This document shows positions 16,746-26,276 of a stretch of 64,000 nt of DNA, one piece after another; within the stretch, counting starts at the first letter, position 1; the number at the start of each line of letters is the position of its first letter. Made by a program: the position numbers and the translations under genes. The notes under the pieces were generated by a model. The model had not been told where the DNA came from. It ran no database searches and saw nothing but the letters and a program-made list of their open reading frames with translations. Source of the stretch: Paractinoplanes durhamensis (GTDB taxonomy: Bacteria; Actinomycetota; Actinomycetes; Mycobacteriales; Micromonosporaceae); contig NZ_BOML01000012.1 in NCBI RefSeq assembly GCF_016862175.1, positions 122,631 to 186,630 on the forward strand, in the 5' to 3' direction.

Positions 16746-17111
16746 CTACTCCTTGTCGTCGAGTTTGAAGGTGAAGGTCAGGCCGGCCTTGCCGGCCAGC
16801 TCGCCGCCGGTGCCGAGCAGCGAGATCTGGCCCTTGGCGCTGACCTCGGCGCTGATCTGCACCTGGTCGAGGCGGTATTCGCCGATGCCGGCCGGCACGT
16901 CGGCCAGCACCGCGCGCATGCTCGTCAGGAACTCCCCGACGCGCTGGCGCAACTTGTCCACCGGCACTTCGCCCCAGCCCAGCCGCAGGTCGTCGGCCCG
17001 CTGGAACGGCCGCCGGTCGACCCGGCCGGCGTCGCCGTCGTCGAGCCCGAAGATCCGGACGACGGGCGGGCCGGCCTGCTCGGGGCCGGGCTGGTCGGTG
17101 GGGTCGGTCAC
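16746..17111 (-). CDS. Trypco1 (CU044_2847-type) protein
   Basis: A 121-residue acidic protein starting GTG at 17111, overlapping the CHAT stop by 4 bases. The C-terminal two thirds (about 40-119) match the trypsin-co-occurring domain 1 pattern as I know it: a helix with LRQRVGEFLTSMRAVLADV, then strands RLDQVQISAEVSAKGQIS, LLGTGGELAGKAGLTFTFK. Such domains are found beside protease or NTPase components of bacterial conflict systems and probably act as adaptor or inhibitor. Third gene of the membrane protein-CHAT-Trypco1 operon. Confidence 0.7.
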   Translation of the reverse strand: MTDPTDQPGPEQAGPPVVRIFGLDDGDAGRVDRRPFQRADDLRLGWGEVPVDKLRQRVGEFLTSMRAVLADVPAGIGEYRLDQVQISAEVSAKGQISLLGTGGELAGKAGLTFTFKLDDKE

Positions 17112-18319
17112 TGGTCGCTCCTGGGGTGAGGGCCGACGCGCAGGTCCGGGTCGGCGTATGTCGAGTAGCTGATGCCCAACGGGTTGGCGTAGCGGTCCAG
17201 CAGGTGGTTGCGGGCGTGGTGGACGGCCTCGCCCAGGGACTCGCGCAGCAGGATGAATCTGGTGTAGAGGGCCGTGGAGAATTCGGCGGCCACGTCGTCG
17301 GGGATCTCGATCTCGCTGCCGACGAAACCTCGGTTGTCGTTGCGCAGGAAGAACCATGGGAACGACAGGGCGCTGCCGGCCGCCAGCCGGGACGCACCGC
17401 AGGCGTTCATCATGACCAGTGGCATCTCGGCGGGCGTGTCGTCTCGTCCGAAATGGCCGGCGGCGGTGGTGATCAGGTCGTCGAGGGTCACCCGGACGGT
17501 GCGGCCGCCGCCGGACAGCTCGATCTCGTTGGCCATCGGCCGGTCCGCGCTGGTGTAGCAGTGGCAGGCGAAATGCTGCAGGGCGTCGGGGGTGCCGCCG
17601 GCGGCGGGGCACGGGGCGCTGATCTGGTCGGCCAGGGTCGGGCCGTCGGTTTCCGCGGTGGGGAAGGTGGTCACCTGGGCGTGTTGTTCGGCGGCGGTGG
17701 TGAACCATTTCAGTTCCAGGCGGGCGCCGGGCAGGCCGTCGTGCTGGAAGAAACGCACCGGCAGGCGGCCGTGTTCGGTGGCGCGCAGGGTGATGTTCTG
17801 GGGCACCGGCAGGTTGCCGAAGGAGCGCCGCACCATGGCGGTGAAGCCGACCACGTTGCGGCATGCCCGGACCAGGTCGGCGCGGGTGCGGACGTCAGCG
17901 GGGCGGGGGTCGAGCAGGGGCAGGTATTCGATGGGGAGCATCGCGCCCAGCTCGCCGACGCATTCGATCATCGGGACGAAGCGGGGGTTGCGGGCGGCCG
18001 GCAGCGCGCTGCGCCACCAGCGGGTGAGTTCGGCGGCGACCCGGCGGTGGAAGATCAGGAAGAGCTGCCGGTTGCCGATCTGCCAGAACCGCCGGTAGAC
18101 CTCGGCGGCGTCGGCGTCGGTGACCTCCATGCCGGACAACTCGTCCTTCAGAGCGGTGAGCCGCTGGTCGAGGTCGGTGCGGGCCGCGCGGAGCACGGTT
18201 TCGTCGTCGAGGGTGATCCGCAGGTCGGCGCAGCCGGGGCGGGCCGCGTGGAAGTGCAGATACAGGCCGTCGTTGGCGCGCACCGTGCGGATCGTGACGG
18301 CCGGGGCGGTACGCCTCAC
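17108..18319 (-). CDS. CHAT-domain caspase-like protease
   Basis: A protein of 403 residues. The C-terminal half is a CHAT peptidase: the His motif LQHFACHCYTS places the likely catalytic His at residue 253, and VMMNACGAS the Cys at 307. The downstream FFLRNDNRGFVGSEIEIPDD and a closing helix that reads LLRESLGEAVHHARNHLLD are also typical. The N-terminal 140 residues form a helical region of unknown role. CHAT proteases are executioners in several conflict systems, cleaving partner proteins once triggered. Both ends overlap neighbours by 4 bases, so stoichiometric expression is likely. Confidence 0.85.
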   Translation of the reverse strand: MRRTAPAVTIRTVRANDGLYLHFHAARPGCADLRITLDDETVLRAARTDLDQRLTALKDELSGMEVTDADAAEVYRRFWQIGNRQLFLIFHRRVAAELTRWWRSALPAARNPRFVPMIECVGELGAMLPIEYLPLLDPRPADVRTRADLVRACRNVVGFTAMVRRSFGNLPVPQNITLRATEHGRLPVRFFQHDGLPGARLELKWFTTAAEQHAQVTTFPTAETDGPTLADQISAPCPAAGGTPDALQHFACHCYTSADRPMANEIELSGGGRTVRVTLDDLITTAAGHFGRDDTPAEMPLVMMNACGASRLAAGSALSFPWFFLRNDNRGFVGSEIEIPDDVAAEFSTALYTRFILLRESLGEAVHHARNHLLDRYANPLGISYSTYADPDLRVGPHPRSDQ

Positions 18320-20547
18320 CCGTGCACCGGCGCGAGGACGGCGCGGACGTGCACGACGACGGCCTGGACGAGCCGGCCGGCCTGGTAGAGCTGGAACCAG
18401 ATCTCGTGCCGGCCGGCCTCGTCGGGGATCTGGAAGGCGAACACGGTTTCGGCGACGCCGGCCGGCAGGGCGACGGTCATGCCGCGCCGGTTCGGGACCG
18501 GTTTGAGGGTGGGGCTGTCGGCGACGGCGTCGAATTCCACGTTGCGTTCGGGGCGGCCGCCGTCGATGGTGATCGGTTCGGCGATGAAGAACTGGTCGCC
18601 GGATTCGAGGGTGGGGGCGGTGCCGCGGGCGTTCTCGTCGTTCATGACGAAGAAGGACAGTTGCAGGATGCTGCCGGCGGTGGCGGTGAGCATCTCGCCG
18701 GGGGTCGCGGACGGCCGGCCGACGTCGCCCTTGCGGTCGATGACCATGAAGCCGGTGAAGTTGGCGGGTGCGGGCCCGATGACGGCGGCTTCGATGCCGT
18801 CCTCGATGAGTTTGCCGACGCGCTGGTAGAACGCCTGCTGCAGGGTTTCCATGCGTTCGCGTACGTCGAAGGAAAGCTGTTCGGCGGCCTGCGCGGCGAG
18901 GGCGGAGATCTGCGCGTCGTCGAGTTCGGGGTTGCGGATCTGCGCGGCGAGCCGGTCCTGGCGCTGCTGGAGGTCACGGATCTCGGGCAGCAGCGTCCGG
19001 TGGATCTCGCCGGCGATGTCGTCGCGGATGCCGCTGAACTGTTCGATGTTGACGATCGCCGGGCCGGTGGTGTCGGTGGGCACGAGTTCGTCGGGGCGGA
19101 CCCGGCCCATCAGGACGGGGGCGGCCCGCCGGAACTCCTCGGGGTCGCGCGGGATCGGCAGGTGCAGGGACCGGGCCAGGTCGAACCGGTAGAGCTCGAC
19201 GGCGGCGGCCCGCTGCCCGTAGAGGGTGGTGGCGCTCTGCCGCAGCCCGGCGAGCAGGGCGGCCCCGACGAGCAGCGGCCCGAGAACGGCGGTGAGCAGG
19301 GTGGACGGGCCGGTGTCCCGGGTGAGCAGCAGGACGGCGAGGGCGGTGGTGACCGCGCCGGCCACGCCGACGCGCAGCGCGTTGACGGAGCGTTCGCCGC
19401 GGCGGAACGGCGCCCGGGCCTCGGCCGGCAGGACCAGTTCGATGCGGGGCCACACGGCGGTGAGGCCGAGGCCGGTGCGGTGCGCGGTGACCTCGACCGC
19501 TTCGAGCATGCCGTCGGTGATCGCCGGCCGGGCCAGGGTGTCGCGGAGGTGGGGCCGGCGGCTCGGCCGGATCAAGGGTTCGCGTTCCAGGTCGCGCAGC
19601 CGGTCCTCGAGCCGGCGCAGGGTGTCGTAGTCGGCGGCCCGCATGTTCCGGCGGCCGATCTCCTGCTGGAGCCGGCCGATCTCGTCCTCGATCTCGGCCC
19701 GGCGGCGGTAGTCGCCGCCGGCCGGTTCGTAGCGGGGTTCGGCGGCGATGTCGACGGTGACCCAGTTGAGCACCAGCCGTTGCACGGTGAACGCCGCGAC
19801 CAGCACGAGGGCCCAGGTGCCGAACGTGCCGAACAGGCTGCCGAGGTCGCGGTGCAGGGGGTTGCCGGTCTGCACGATCCCGGCGGCGACGATCGCACCG
19901 GCCGGCACGAGCAGCCCGGCGAGCTGGGTGGTCAGCGGCGGCGGGGTGCGCCGGCCGCTGACCCGCAGCGCGGAGGCCACCATGCGGAACAGGGCGTAGG
20001 CGAGCCAGGCGGCGACCGGGAGCGCGGCCACCGATCCGAAGATCCACGCCGGGGCGGGGTGGCCGCCCACCGCGGCGGTGACGGCCACGGCGATCGCGGT
20101 CGCCTCGGCCAGGACGGCCGCGGCGATGCCCATCTGCCAGGTGTCGTCCTCGTAGAGCTCCCAGTCCCCCAGAAAGACCATCAGACCGAGGAGGAACAGC
20201 GCGGGTACGACGGCGGCCACCCCACCGGCGATCGCCCCGGCGACGGCCTGGTCGTGGACGAGCCACGCACCGCCCAGGACGGTCAGCCCGGCGTCGATCG
20301 CCACGGCCGACCCGAGCAGGAGGGGCAGCCGGGGGCGGGGAAGGTACATCCTGAGTCCCCACGCGACCGCGACCACGGCGGCGGCGCACAGCCCGAGCCC
20401 ACCCCAGACAGGTTTGGCGTGGGCGGTGGCGAGTTGTGCGTGCAGCAGCAGAAAACCACGCCAGGCCAGGTAGAGCCCGGCCACGATCAGGGCCAGGCTC
20501 GCGAGGGCACGGCCGGTGGCCCGGACTACGGTGCGCGTGGACGCCAC
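18316..20547 (-). CDS. Large polytopic membrane protein, partner of CHAT protease
   Basis: A protein of 743 residues with no family recognised. The N-terminal half has about seven hydrophobic helices between residues 10 and 265. A charged coiled segment (about 280-325, with EIEDEIGRLQQEIGRRN and LRRLEDRLRDLERE) and a further helix pair near 395-435 follow. The C-terminal 300 residues are soluble, with helices (LLPEIRDLQQRQDRLAAQI) and a beta-rich end containing FTGFMVIDRKGDVGRP and EIWFQLYQAGRLVQ. The start is a GTG at 20547 preceded by GAGG. First gene of the operon; it could be a sensor, a protease target or a membrane effector. Confidence 0.7.
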   Translation of the reverse strand: MASTRTVVRATGRALASLALIVAGLYLAWRGFLLLHAQLATAHAKPVWGGLGLCAAAVVAVAWGLRMYLPRPRLPLLLGSAVAIDAGLTVLGGAWLVHDQAVAGAIAGGVAAVVPALFLLGLMVFLGDWELYEDDTWQMGIAAAVLAEATAIAVAVTAAVGGHPAPAWIFGSVAALPVAAWLAYALFRMVASALRVSGRRTPPPLTTQLAGLLVPAGAIVAAGIVQTGNPLHRDLGSLFGTFGTWALVLVAAFTVQRLVLNWVTVDIAAEPRYEPAGGDYRRRAEIEDEIGRLQQEIGRRNMRAADYDTLRRLEDRLRDLEREPLIRPSRRPHLRDTLARPAITDGMLEAVEVTAHRTGLGLTAVWPRIELVLPAEARAPFRRGERSVNALRVGVAGAVTTALAVLLLTRDTGPSTLLTAVLGPLLVGAALLAGLRQSATTLYGQRAAAVELYRFDLARSLHLPIPRDPEEFRRAAPVLMGRVRPDELVPTDTTGPAIVNIEQFSGIRDDIAGEIHRTLLPEIRDLQQRQDRLAAQIRNPELDDAQISALAAQAAEQLSFDVRERMETLQQAFYQRVGKLIEDGIEAAVIGPAPANFTGFMVIDRKGDVGRPSATPGEMLTATAGSILQLSFFVMNDENARGTAPTLESGDQFFIAEPITIDGGRPERNVEFDAVADSPTLKPVPNRRGMTVALPAGVAETVFAFQIPDEAGRHEIWFQLYQAGRLVQAVVVHVRAVLAPVHG

Positions 20548-20769
20548 GCCTCATGGTTAGCACGGATCGGCAAGCGTCCGCGAGAGTGTCCGGCATGGTC
20601 TGTCCACACGGTTCACGCGGACGCGCTGGTCGCGCAGTGCACCGAGTCCGGCGGTCACGGCGCCCGCAGGGGCGCTGGAGCGGGCCGCCGGGTTTGGCGG
20701 AAATCGCGGATCGTGAATCCGTGAATTTCCCGAGTTTCGGCATTGTCGCCCCGGGGTTACGTTCCGGCG

Positions 20770-21771
20770 ATGGCGATGAAAGCGCTTTCAAAGGCGACGA
20801 TCTATCAGGTCGCGCAGCTGGCGGGCGTGTCGATCGCCACCGTGTCGCGGGCGATGCGGGATTCCGATCTGGTCACCGAGCAGACCCGCGAACGGGTCCT
20901 GGCGGCGGCGAAACAGTTGAGGTTCACGCCGAGCCGCGCGGGCCGGTCGCTGGCTGAGGGCCGGCACGCGGCCAACGGGATCGTCTTCCCGGATCTGGTC
21001 GGCCCCTACTACGCCGAGGTGATCCTCGGCTACGAGGCGACCGCGGCCGGGTTCGGGTCGAGTGTGCTGATCCTGGCCACCGGCGGCCGCACCGACGCCG
21101 ACGCCGCGGTGCGGGAGCTGGCGACCCGGGTGGACGGGCTGACCGTGATGGGGCAGACCGTCTCCGACGAGGTGATCGCCGAGCTGCGGCTGCCGGTGGT
21201 GCTGCTGGCCCGCGACCCGGTGCCCGGTGTGGACACGGTCCGGGCGCAGAACGCGAGGACGGCGCGGAGCCTGGTGGAGCATCTGCTGGGCCACGGGCAC
21301 CGCCGGTTCACGTTCCTCGGCGACCCGGCCGGCTCCCCCGACGTGCGGGGGCGTTACGACGGCGTCCGCGCGGGCCTCAAACGCGCGGGCGTCGAGCCTG
21401 CTGACCTCGTACCCACCAAAGGTTTTGATCTTGAAGCCGGGAAAGAAGCAGCGAAGGCCCTGCAACCAGGAACGGCAGTCGTGTGCGCGAACGACGAACT
21501 GGCGCTCGGTGTGCTGCTCGCCGCCGAGGAGGCGGGGTTGCGGGTTCCGCAGGACCTGGCCGTGACGGGCTGGGATGACCTGCTCGCCGCCCGGTTCGCC
21601 GGCTTGACCACGGTGCGCCAGCCGATGCGGGAGCTGGGCGCGACCGCCGCCCGCTGGCTGAACCGGCGCATCACCGACGACATGCCTGCCGCTGCCCGGC
21701 GGCGGGTCCTTGCGACGCAGCTCGTCGTCCGGCGCAGCTGCGGCATCCACTCCCCGGAGGTTCACCGATGA
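20770..21771 (+). CDS. LacI-family transcriptional regulator
   Basis: About 333 residues from the ATG at 20770 (an ATG at 20776 is equally possible). The N-terminal helix-turn-helix reads TIYQVAQLAGVSIATVSRAM; the remainder is a periplasmic-binding-protein-like sensor ending with VVRRSCG. It is the first gene of the sugar operon and overlaps the binding-protein start (ATGA). A perfect operator covers its start. It probably represses 20770-28105 until an oligosaccharide is present. Confidence 0.9.
   Translation: MAMKALSKATIYQVAQLAGVSIATVSRAMRDSDLVTEQTRERVLAAAKQLRFTPSRAGRSLAEGRHAANGIVFPDLVGPYYAEVILGYEATAAGFGSSVLILATGGRTDADAAVRELATRVDGLTVMGQTVSDEVIAELRLPVVLLARDPVPGVDTVRAQNARTARSLVEHLLGHGHRRFTFLGDPAGSPDVRGRYDGVRAGLKRAGVEPADLVPTKGFDLEAGKEAAKALQPGTAVVCANDELALGVLLAAEEAGLRVPQDLAVTGWDDLLAARFAGLTTVRQPMRELGATAARWLNRRITDDMPAAARRRVLATQLVVRRSCGIHSPEVHR
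20777..20790. promoter_or_regulatory. Perfect LacI-type operator over the lacI start
   Basis: TGAAAGCGCTTTCA is a 14-bp perfect palindrome matching the general LacI/GalR-family consensus with its central CG. It begins inside the second candidate start codon of the lacI gene, so the repressor probably controls its own operon. Confidence 0.8.
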
Positions 21772-23036
21772 ACCAACGATCGATCGTTGCCGTCGCCGCT
21801 GCCGCGGTGATCGTGCTGAGCGGCGCGGCCGGCTGCGGCCGTGACGCAGGCACGGAGAAGGAGACCGCGAAGGCGGTCAGCGACGGCAAGGCCAGCGGGG
21901 ACATCACGGTCTGGGCGATGGGTACGGAGGGTGAGAAGCTCGCCGCGTTCGCGAAGGCGTTCACCGCCGAGAACCCGGACGCGAAGGTGTCGGTGACGGC
22001 GGTGCCGTGGGATGCCGCGCACCAGAAGATCTCGGGGGCGATCGCGGCGAAGCAGACCCCGGACGTGTCGATGATCGGCACGACGATGCAGGGCGAGTTC
22101 GCCAAGACCGGCGCCCTCGATCCGACGCCGGCCGATCTGTTCGGCAAGGACGCGTTCTTCCCGGGCGCCTGGGACACCACGCTGGTGAACGGCACGTCGT
22201 TCGGGGTGCCCTGGTATGTGGAGACCCGCGGCATCTACTACCGCACCGACCTGGCCGCCAAGGCCGGTTTCCCGGACGGGCCGAAGACGTGGGACGACCT
22301 CACCGCCATGGCGAAGGCGATGCAGTCCAAGGCCGGCGCGAAGTGGGGGCTGAACATTCAGCCGGGCAAGACGGGCAGCTGGCAGTCGGTGCTGCCGTTC
22401 GGCTGGTCGAACGGCGCGGAGATCGCCGCGGACGGTAGGTACACGTTCGACACCCCGGAGTTGACCGAGGCGCTGAAGTACTACCAGTCGTTCTTCACCC
22501 AGAAAATCGCGCCCGACAACCTGCCGCAGGGGGCCCTGGAGCCGGCGTTCGTGCGCGGGGAGATCGGCGCGTTCATGTCCGGGCCGTGGCATGTGGGGAT
22601 CCTCAACGAGCAGGGCGGCAAGGACTTCGCCGGCAAGTACTCGGTGGTGGGCATGCCGGCCGGGAAGTCGTCGACGTCGTTCATCGGCGGCAGCAACATC
22701 GCCGTGTTCAAGGACGCGAAGAACCGCGACGGCGCGTGGAAGTTCCTGGCCTGGCTGGCCCGGCCGGAGGTCCAGGTCAAGTGGTATCAGGCCGCGGCCG
22801 ACCTGCCGGCCGTGCAGAAGGCCTGGGACGATCCGGCGCTGTCCGGCGACAAGATCCTGCAGGTTTTCGGTACGCAGCTGAAGTCGGCGAAGGCACCACC
22901 GTCGTACCCGACGTGGGAGCAGGTGTCGGCGGTGTTCGACACCGAGGTGGAGAAGGTGTGCGTCGGCGGGGAGGACCCGGCGGCGGCGTTGAGGAACGTG
23001 CAGCAGCAGGCGTCGGCGATCGGGACCGGGGCCTGA
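21768..23036 (+). CDS. ABC sugar-binding lipoprotein
   Basis: A protein of 422 residues. A lipoprotein signal (about residues 1-24) ends at the lipobox GAAGC. The mature part has the extracellular solute-binding family 1 features, such as GDITVWAMGTEGEKLAAF early, TPDVSMIGTTM and FMSGPWHVGIL. It delivers an oligosaccharide to the two permeases that follow. No ATPase gene is present, so a shared MsiK-type ATPase is expected, as is usual in actinomycetes. Confidence 0.9.
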   Translation: MNQRSIVAVAAAAVIVLSGAAGCGRDAGTEKETAKAVSDGKASGDITVWAMGTEGEKLAAFAKAFTAENPDAKVSVTAVPWDAAHQKISGAIAAKQTPDVSMIGTTMQGEFAKTGALDPTPADLFGKDAFFPGAWDTTLVNGTSFGVPWYVETRGIYYRTDLAAKAGFPDGPKTWDDLTAMAKAMQSKAGAKWGLNIQPGKTGSWQSVLPFGWSNGAEIAADGRYTFDTPELTEALKYYQSFFTQKIAPDNLPQGALEPAFVRGEIGAFMSGPWHVGILNEQGGKDFAGKYSVVGMPAGKSSTSFIGGSNIAVFKDAKNRDGAWKFLAWLARPEVQVKWYQAAADLPAVQKAWDDPALSGDKILQVFGTQLKSAKAPPSYPTWEQVSAVFDTEVEKVCVGGEDPAAALRNVQQQASAIGTGA

Positions 23037-23037
23037 C

Positions 23038-23931
23038 GTGCCGGCGACCGTGCCGCGCTGGCGGCGGGCCGTCACCGGCTGGTCGTTCGCCGCCCCGTTC
23101 ACCGCCCTGTTCCTGGTGTTCGCGCTGCTGCCGGTGGTCGCGTCGCTGGTGATGAGCGTGACCGACCTGCGCGCCACCGACCTGCGCCACCCCCTCGCGG
23201 TCAACTTCGTCGGGCTCGACAACTATCTGCGGCTGTTCGACGACCAGTTGTTCCGGCGGGCCGCGGTCAACACGCTGATCTTCGTGGTGATCGGGGTGCC
23301 GCTGACCATCGTCGCGGCGATGGCCGCGGCGAACGGCCTGAACTCGGGGCTGATCCGGCTGCGGGGCCTGTTCCGGGTGGGGTTCTACCTGCCGGTGGTG
23401 ACCAGCATCGTCGCGATCGCGGTGGTGTGGCGGTTCCTGCTCGACCCGGAGGCCGGCATCGTCAACAGCCTCCTCGCCGCGGCCGGGATCGACGGGCCGG
23501 CGTGGCTGCAGGATCCCCGCACGTCGCTGCCGTCGATCATCGTGATGGCGGCGTGGCGGAACTTCGGTTCCCTCATGGTGATCTTCCTGGCGGCGCTGCA
23601 GGGCATTCCGCACGATCTGTACGAGGCGGCCACCCTCGACGGCGCCGGCCGGTGGCAGCAGTTCCAGCGGATCACGCTGCCGCTGATGCGCCCGGCGCTG
23701 CTGTTCGGGGCGGTCATCACCGGCATCGGCTACCTGCAGCTGTTCGAGGAACCCCTGGTGATGACCCAGGGCGGGCCGCTGTCATCGACACTGTCGGTGT
23801 CGTATCACGTGTACAACCAGTTCGGGTTCGGCAACTACGGCTACGCGGCGGCCGCCTCCTACGTGCTGTTCGTCGCGATCGTCGCCCTGTCGGTGCTGCA
23901 GTTCCGCCTGCTGGGGAGCCGCAATGACTAG
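23038..23931 (+). CDS. ABC sugar permease, MalF/UgpA type
   Basis: A protein of 297 residues starting GTG one base after the previous stop. Six membrane helices are expected. The ATPase-contact EAA loop reads YEAATLDGAGRWQQFQRITL, near residues 198-217. It pairs with the next permease to form the import channel. Confidence 0.9.
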   Translation: MPATVPRWRRAVTGWSFAAPFTALFLVFALLPVVASLVMSVTDLRATDLRHPLAVNFVGLDNYLRLFDDQLFRRAAVNTLIFVVIGVPLTIVAAMAAANGLNSGLIRLRGLFRVGFYLPVVTSIVAIAVVWRFLLDPEAGIVNSLLAAAGIDGPAWLQDPRTSLPSIIVMAAWRNFGSLMVIFLAALQGIPHDLYEAATLDGAGRWQQFQRITLPLMRPALLFGAVITGIGYLQLFEEPLVMTQGGPLSSTLSVSYHVYNQFGFGNYGYAAAASYVLFVAIVALSVLQFRLLGSRND

Positions 23932-24751
23932 ACGGGATCGGTACGCGAAGATCGTTCTCTATGCGGTGCTGGTCGCCGCGCTGATCGTGGTGGTCGGCCC
24001 GTTCGTGTGGATGCTGCTGTCGTCGTTCAAGAGCGAGGGCGAGATCCGGTCGGTGCCGCCGACGTGGTGGCCGTCGCACTGGACCCTGACGAACTACCGG
24101 GACCTGTTCTCCCGCCTCGATTTCCCGCAGTACTTCGCGAACTCGGCGATCGTCGCGATCATCGTGACGCTCGGGAATCTGCTGTTCTGCTCGCTGATCG
24201 GCTACGCCCTGGCGAAGCTCGACTTCCCCGGCCGTAAGGCGCTGTTCCTGACCGTGCTGGGGATGCTGATGGTGCCGGGCATGGTGACGTTCGTGCCGCA
24301 GTTCGTGCTGATCAGCAACATGGGCCTGGCCAACTCGTACGCCGGCCTGGTGTTGCCGTTCCTCGCCGGGCCGTTCGGGGTGTTCCTGATGCGGCAGTTC
24401 CTCCTCGCCATCCCCGACGACCTGATCGAGGCGGCCCGCGTCGACGGCGCCGGCGAGTGGCGGATCTTCTGGCGGATCGTGCTGCCGCTGTGCAAACCGG
24501 CCCTCGCCACGCTGGGCATCCTGACGTTCCTGGCGTCGTGGAACAACTTCCTGTGGCCCCTCGTCGTGGCCACGACCGACGACAAGTACACGCTGCCGGT
24601 CGCGCTCGCCCTCTACAGCATCGGGCAGAACCGCATCTACTTCGGGCTGCTCCTGGCGGGGGCCGTCGTGGTGGTGCTGCCGGTGCTGATCGTCTTCCTC
24701 GCGTTGCAGCGGCACTTCCTGCGCGGCATCGCGACCACCGGACTCAAGTGA
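23924..24751 (+). CDS. ABC sugar permease, MalG/UgpE type
   Basis: A protein of 275 residues, overlapping the previous gene by 8 bases. Six helices are expected; the EAA loop reads EAARVDGAGEWRIFWRIVLP, near residues 168-187. Partner of the MalF-type permease in the same importer. Confidence 0.9.
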   Translation: MTRRDRYAKIVLYAVLVAALIVVVGPFVWMLLSSFKSEGEIRSVPPTWWPSHWTLTNYRDLFSRLDFPQYFANSAIVAIIVTLGNLLFCSLIGYALAKLDFPGRKALFLTVLGMLMVPGMVTFVPQFVLISNMGLANSYAGLVLPFLAGPFGVFLMRQFLLAIPDDLIEAARVDGAGEWRIFWRIVLPLCKPALATLGILTFLASWNNFLWPLVVATTDDKYTLPVALALYSIGQNRIYFGLLLAGAVVVVLPVLIVFLALQRHFLRGIATTGLK

Positions 24752-24761
24752 GGCGGTTCCG

Positions 24762-26276
24762 TTGAGACGTCTACTGGTTGTTCTGACCTCCGTGGTCCTT
24801 CTGGCATGCATGTCGGCGGCCACCAGGCCCGACCCGCTGCGCGGCTATGCCCGCGACACGTGGCGTTCCCTCGTCGCGATGACCGACCCGGCGACGGGCT
24901 TGGTCGCCGACAACCTGTCCGGGGATTTGTCCACTAAATCCACCTACACCTCGCCGACCAACATCGGCGGCTACCTGTGGTCGGCGGTGGTGGCCCGCGA
25001 GCTGGGGATCATCTCGTCCCGGGAAGCGACTGCCCGGATAAACCAGACTTTGACCACCCTCAGCACCCTGCAACATCACGAAATTTCGGGCATGTTCTAC
25101 AACTGGTACGACCCGCACACCGGCGCGGTCGTCACCACCTGGCCGGAGGACGGTTCGACGGTCACCCCGTTCCTGTCGTCGGTCGACAACGGCTGGCTCG
25201 CGGCCGCCCTGCACGTGGTCGCCGGCGCGGTCCCGTCGCTGAAGCCGCAGGCGACAAGGATCCTGTCGACGATGAACTTCGGGTTCTTCTTCAACCCGGC
25301 CGCCACCTCCCCGATCGGCACCCGCGGCCTGATCCGCGGCGGTTTCTGGGACACCCGGCCCCCCGGCTGCTCGGTCGCCCAGGACGGGGTGTGGTTCACC
25401 TGCAACCACTACGACATCACGGTGACCGAGCCGCGGATCGCCACCTACCTGGGCATCGGCGCCGGCCAGATCCCGGCGACCGCCTATTTCGACGCGATGC
25501 GCACCCTGCCCGACTCCTGCGACTACGCCTGGCAGGAGATGCAGCCGCAGGGCTTCACCACCACCCATCTGGGCCGCACCGTGTACGAGGGTTCCTACCG
25601 GTACCGGGGGATCACGTTCGTGCCGAGCTGGGGCGGCGACATGTTCGAGGCCCTGATGCCCGACCTGTTCGTGCCGGAGGAGACGTGGGGCCCGAACAGC
25701 TGGGGCCGCAACCACCCGGCGACGGTGGCCGCGCAGATCGAACACGGCCTGGGCGACGCCGGCTACGGCTACTGGGGTTTCTCCCCCGCGTCGAACCCGT
25801 TCGGCGGTTACGCCGCCTACGGCGTGGACGCGATGGGCATGGACACCGACGGCTACCCCTCCGACGTGCAGGGCGGCAGGTACGACGCCGGTTTCGGTGA
25901 CTGCCGCCCACCGGGCCCGGCCGCGGTCTACGGCGACGGCGTCATCACCCCGCACGCCGCGTTCCTGGCCCTGCCGTATGCCCGCAAGGCCGCCACCGAC
26001 AACCTTGCGAAGATCAAATCCGATTTCGACGCGTACGGCCCGGGCGGCTTCTACGACTCGATAGCCGTCCGGTCGGGCACGGTCGCGAAACGCTACCTGT
26101 CCCTCGACCAGTCGATGATCATGGGCGCGGTCGGCAACGTCCTCGCCCACGACGTGTTGCGCCGGGCGTTCGTGACCCGCGACTTCGAACGGGCGGTGCG
26201 GCCGCTGCTGGCGCAGGAGACGTTCAACGTGCCGGCCGGGCAGCGCCTGCCGCAGCTCGGCGGTGGCCGCCGATGA
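24762..26276 (+). CDS. GH144/glycoamylase-like lipoprotein
   Basis: A protein of 504 residues from a TTG at 24762, preceded by GTGAGG. The N-terminus has a lipoprotein-like signal with VLLAC at residues 13-17. Signature segments are YLWSAVVARELGIIS, SGMFYNWYDPHTG, SWGGDMFEALMPDLFVPEE and GYGYWGFSPASNPFGGYAAY, as in the glycoamylase family that includes endo-beta-1,2-glucanases (GH144). It probably trims a beta-glucan or similar polymer outside the cell to feed the adjacent importer; the linkage is not proven. Confidence 0.8.
   Translation: MRRLLVVLTSVVLLACMSAATRPDPLRGYARDTWRSLVAMTDPATGLVADNLSGDLSTKSTYTSPTNIGGYLWSAVVARELGIISSREATARINQTLTTLSTLQHHEISGMFYNWYDPHTGAVVTTWPEDGSTVTPFLSSVDNGWLAAALHVVAGAVPSLKPQATRILSTMNFGFFFNPAATSPIGTRGLIRGGFWDTRPPGCSVAQDGVWFTCNHYDITVTEPRIATYLGIGAGQIPATAYFDAMRTLPDSCDYAWQEMQPQGFTTTHLGRTVYEGSYRYRGITFVPSWGGDMFEALMPDLFVPEETWGPNSWGRNHPATVAAQIEHGLGDAGYGYWGFSPASNPFGGYAAYGVDAMGMDTDGYPSDVQGGRYDAGFGDCRPPGPAAVYGDGVITPHAAFLALPYARKAATDNLAKIKSDFDAYGPGGFYDSIAVRSGTVAKRYLSLDQSMIMGAVGNVLAHDVLRRAFVTRDFERAVRPLLAQETFNVPAGQRLPQLGGGRR

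Noticed and set aside
15172..17397. One 741-codon minus-strand frame joining the XRE regulator to upstream sequence
   Set aside because: Only the last 279 codons look like a protein family; the upstream part runs through the oppositely oriented FMN reductase and the Trypco1 and CHAT genes in the wrong frame.
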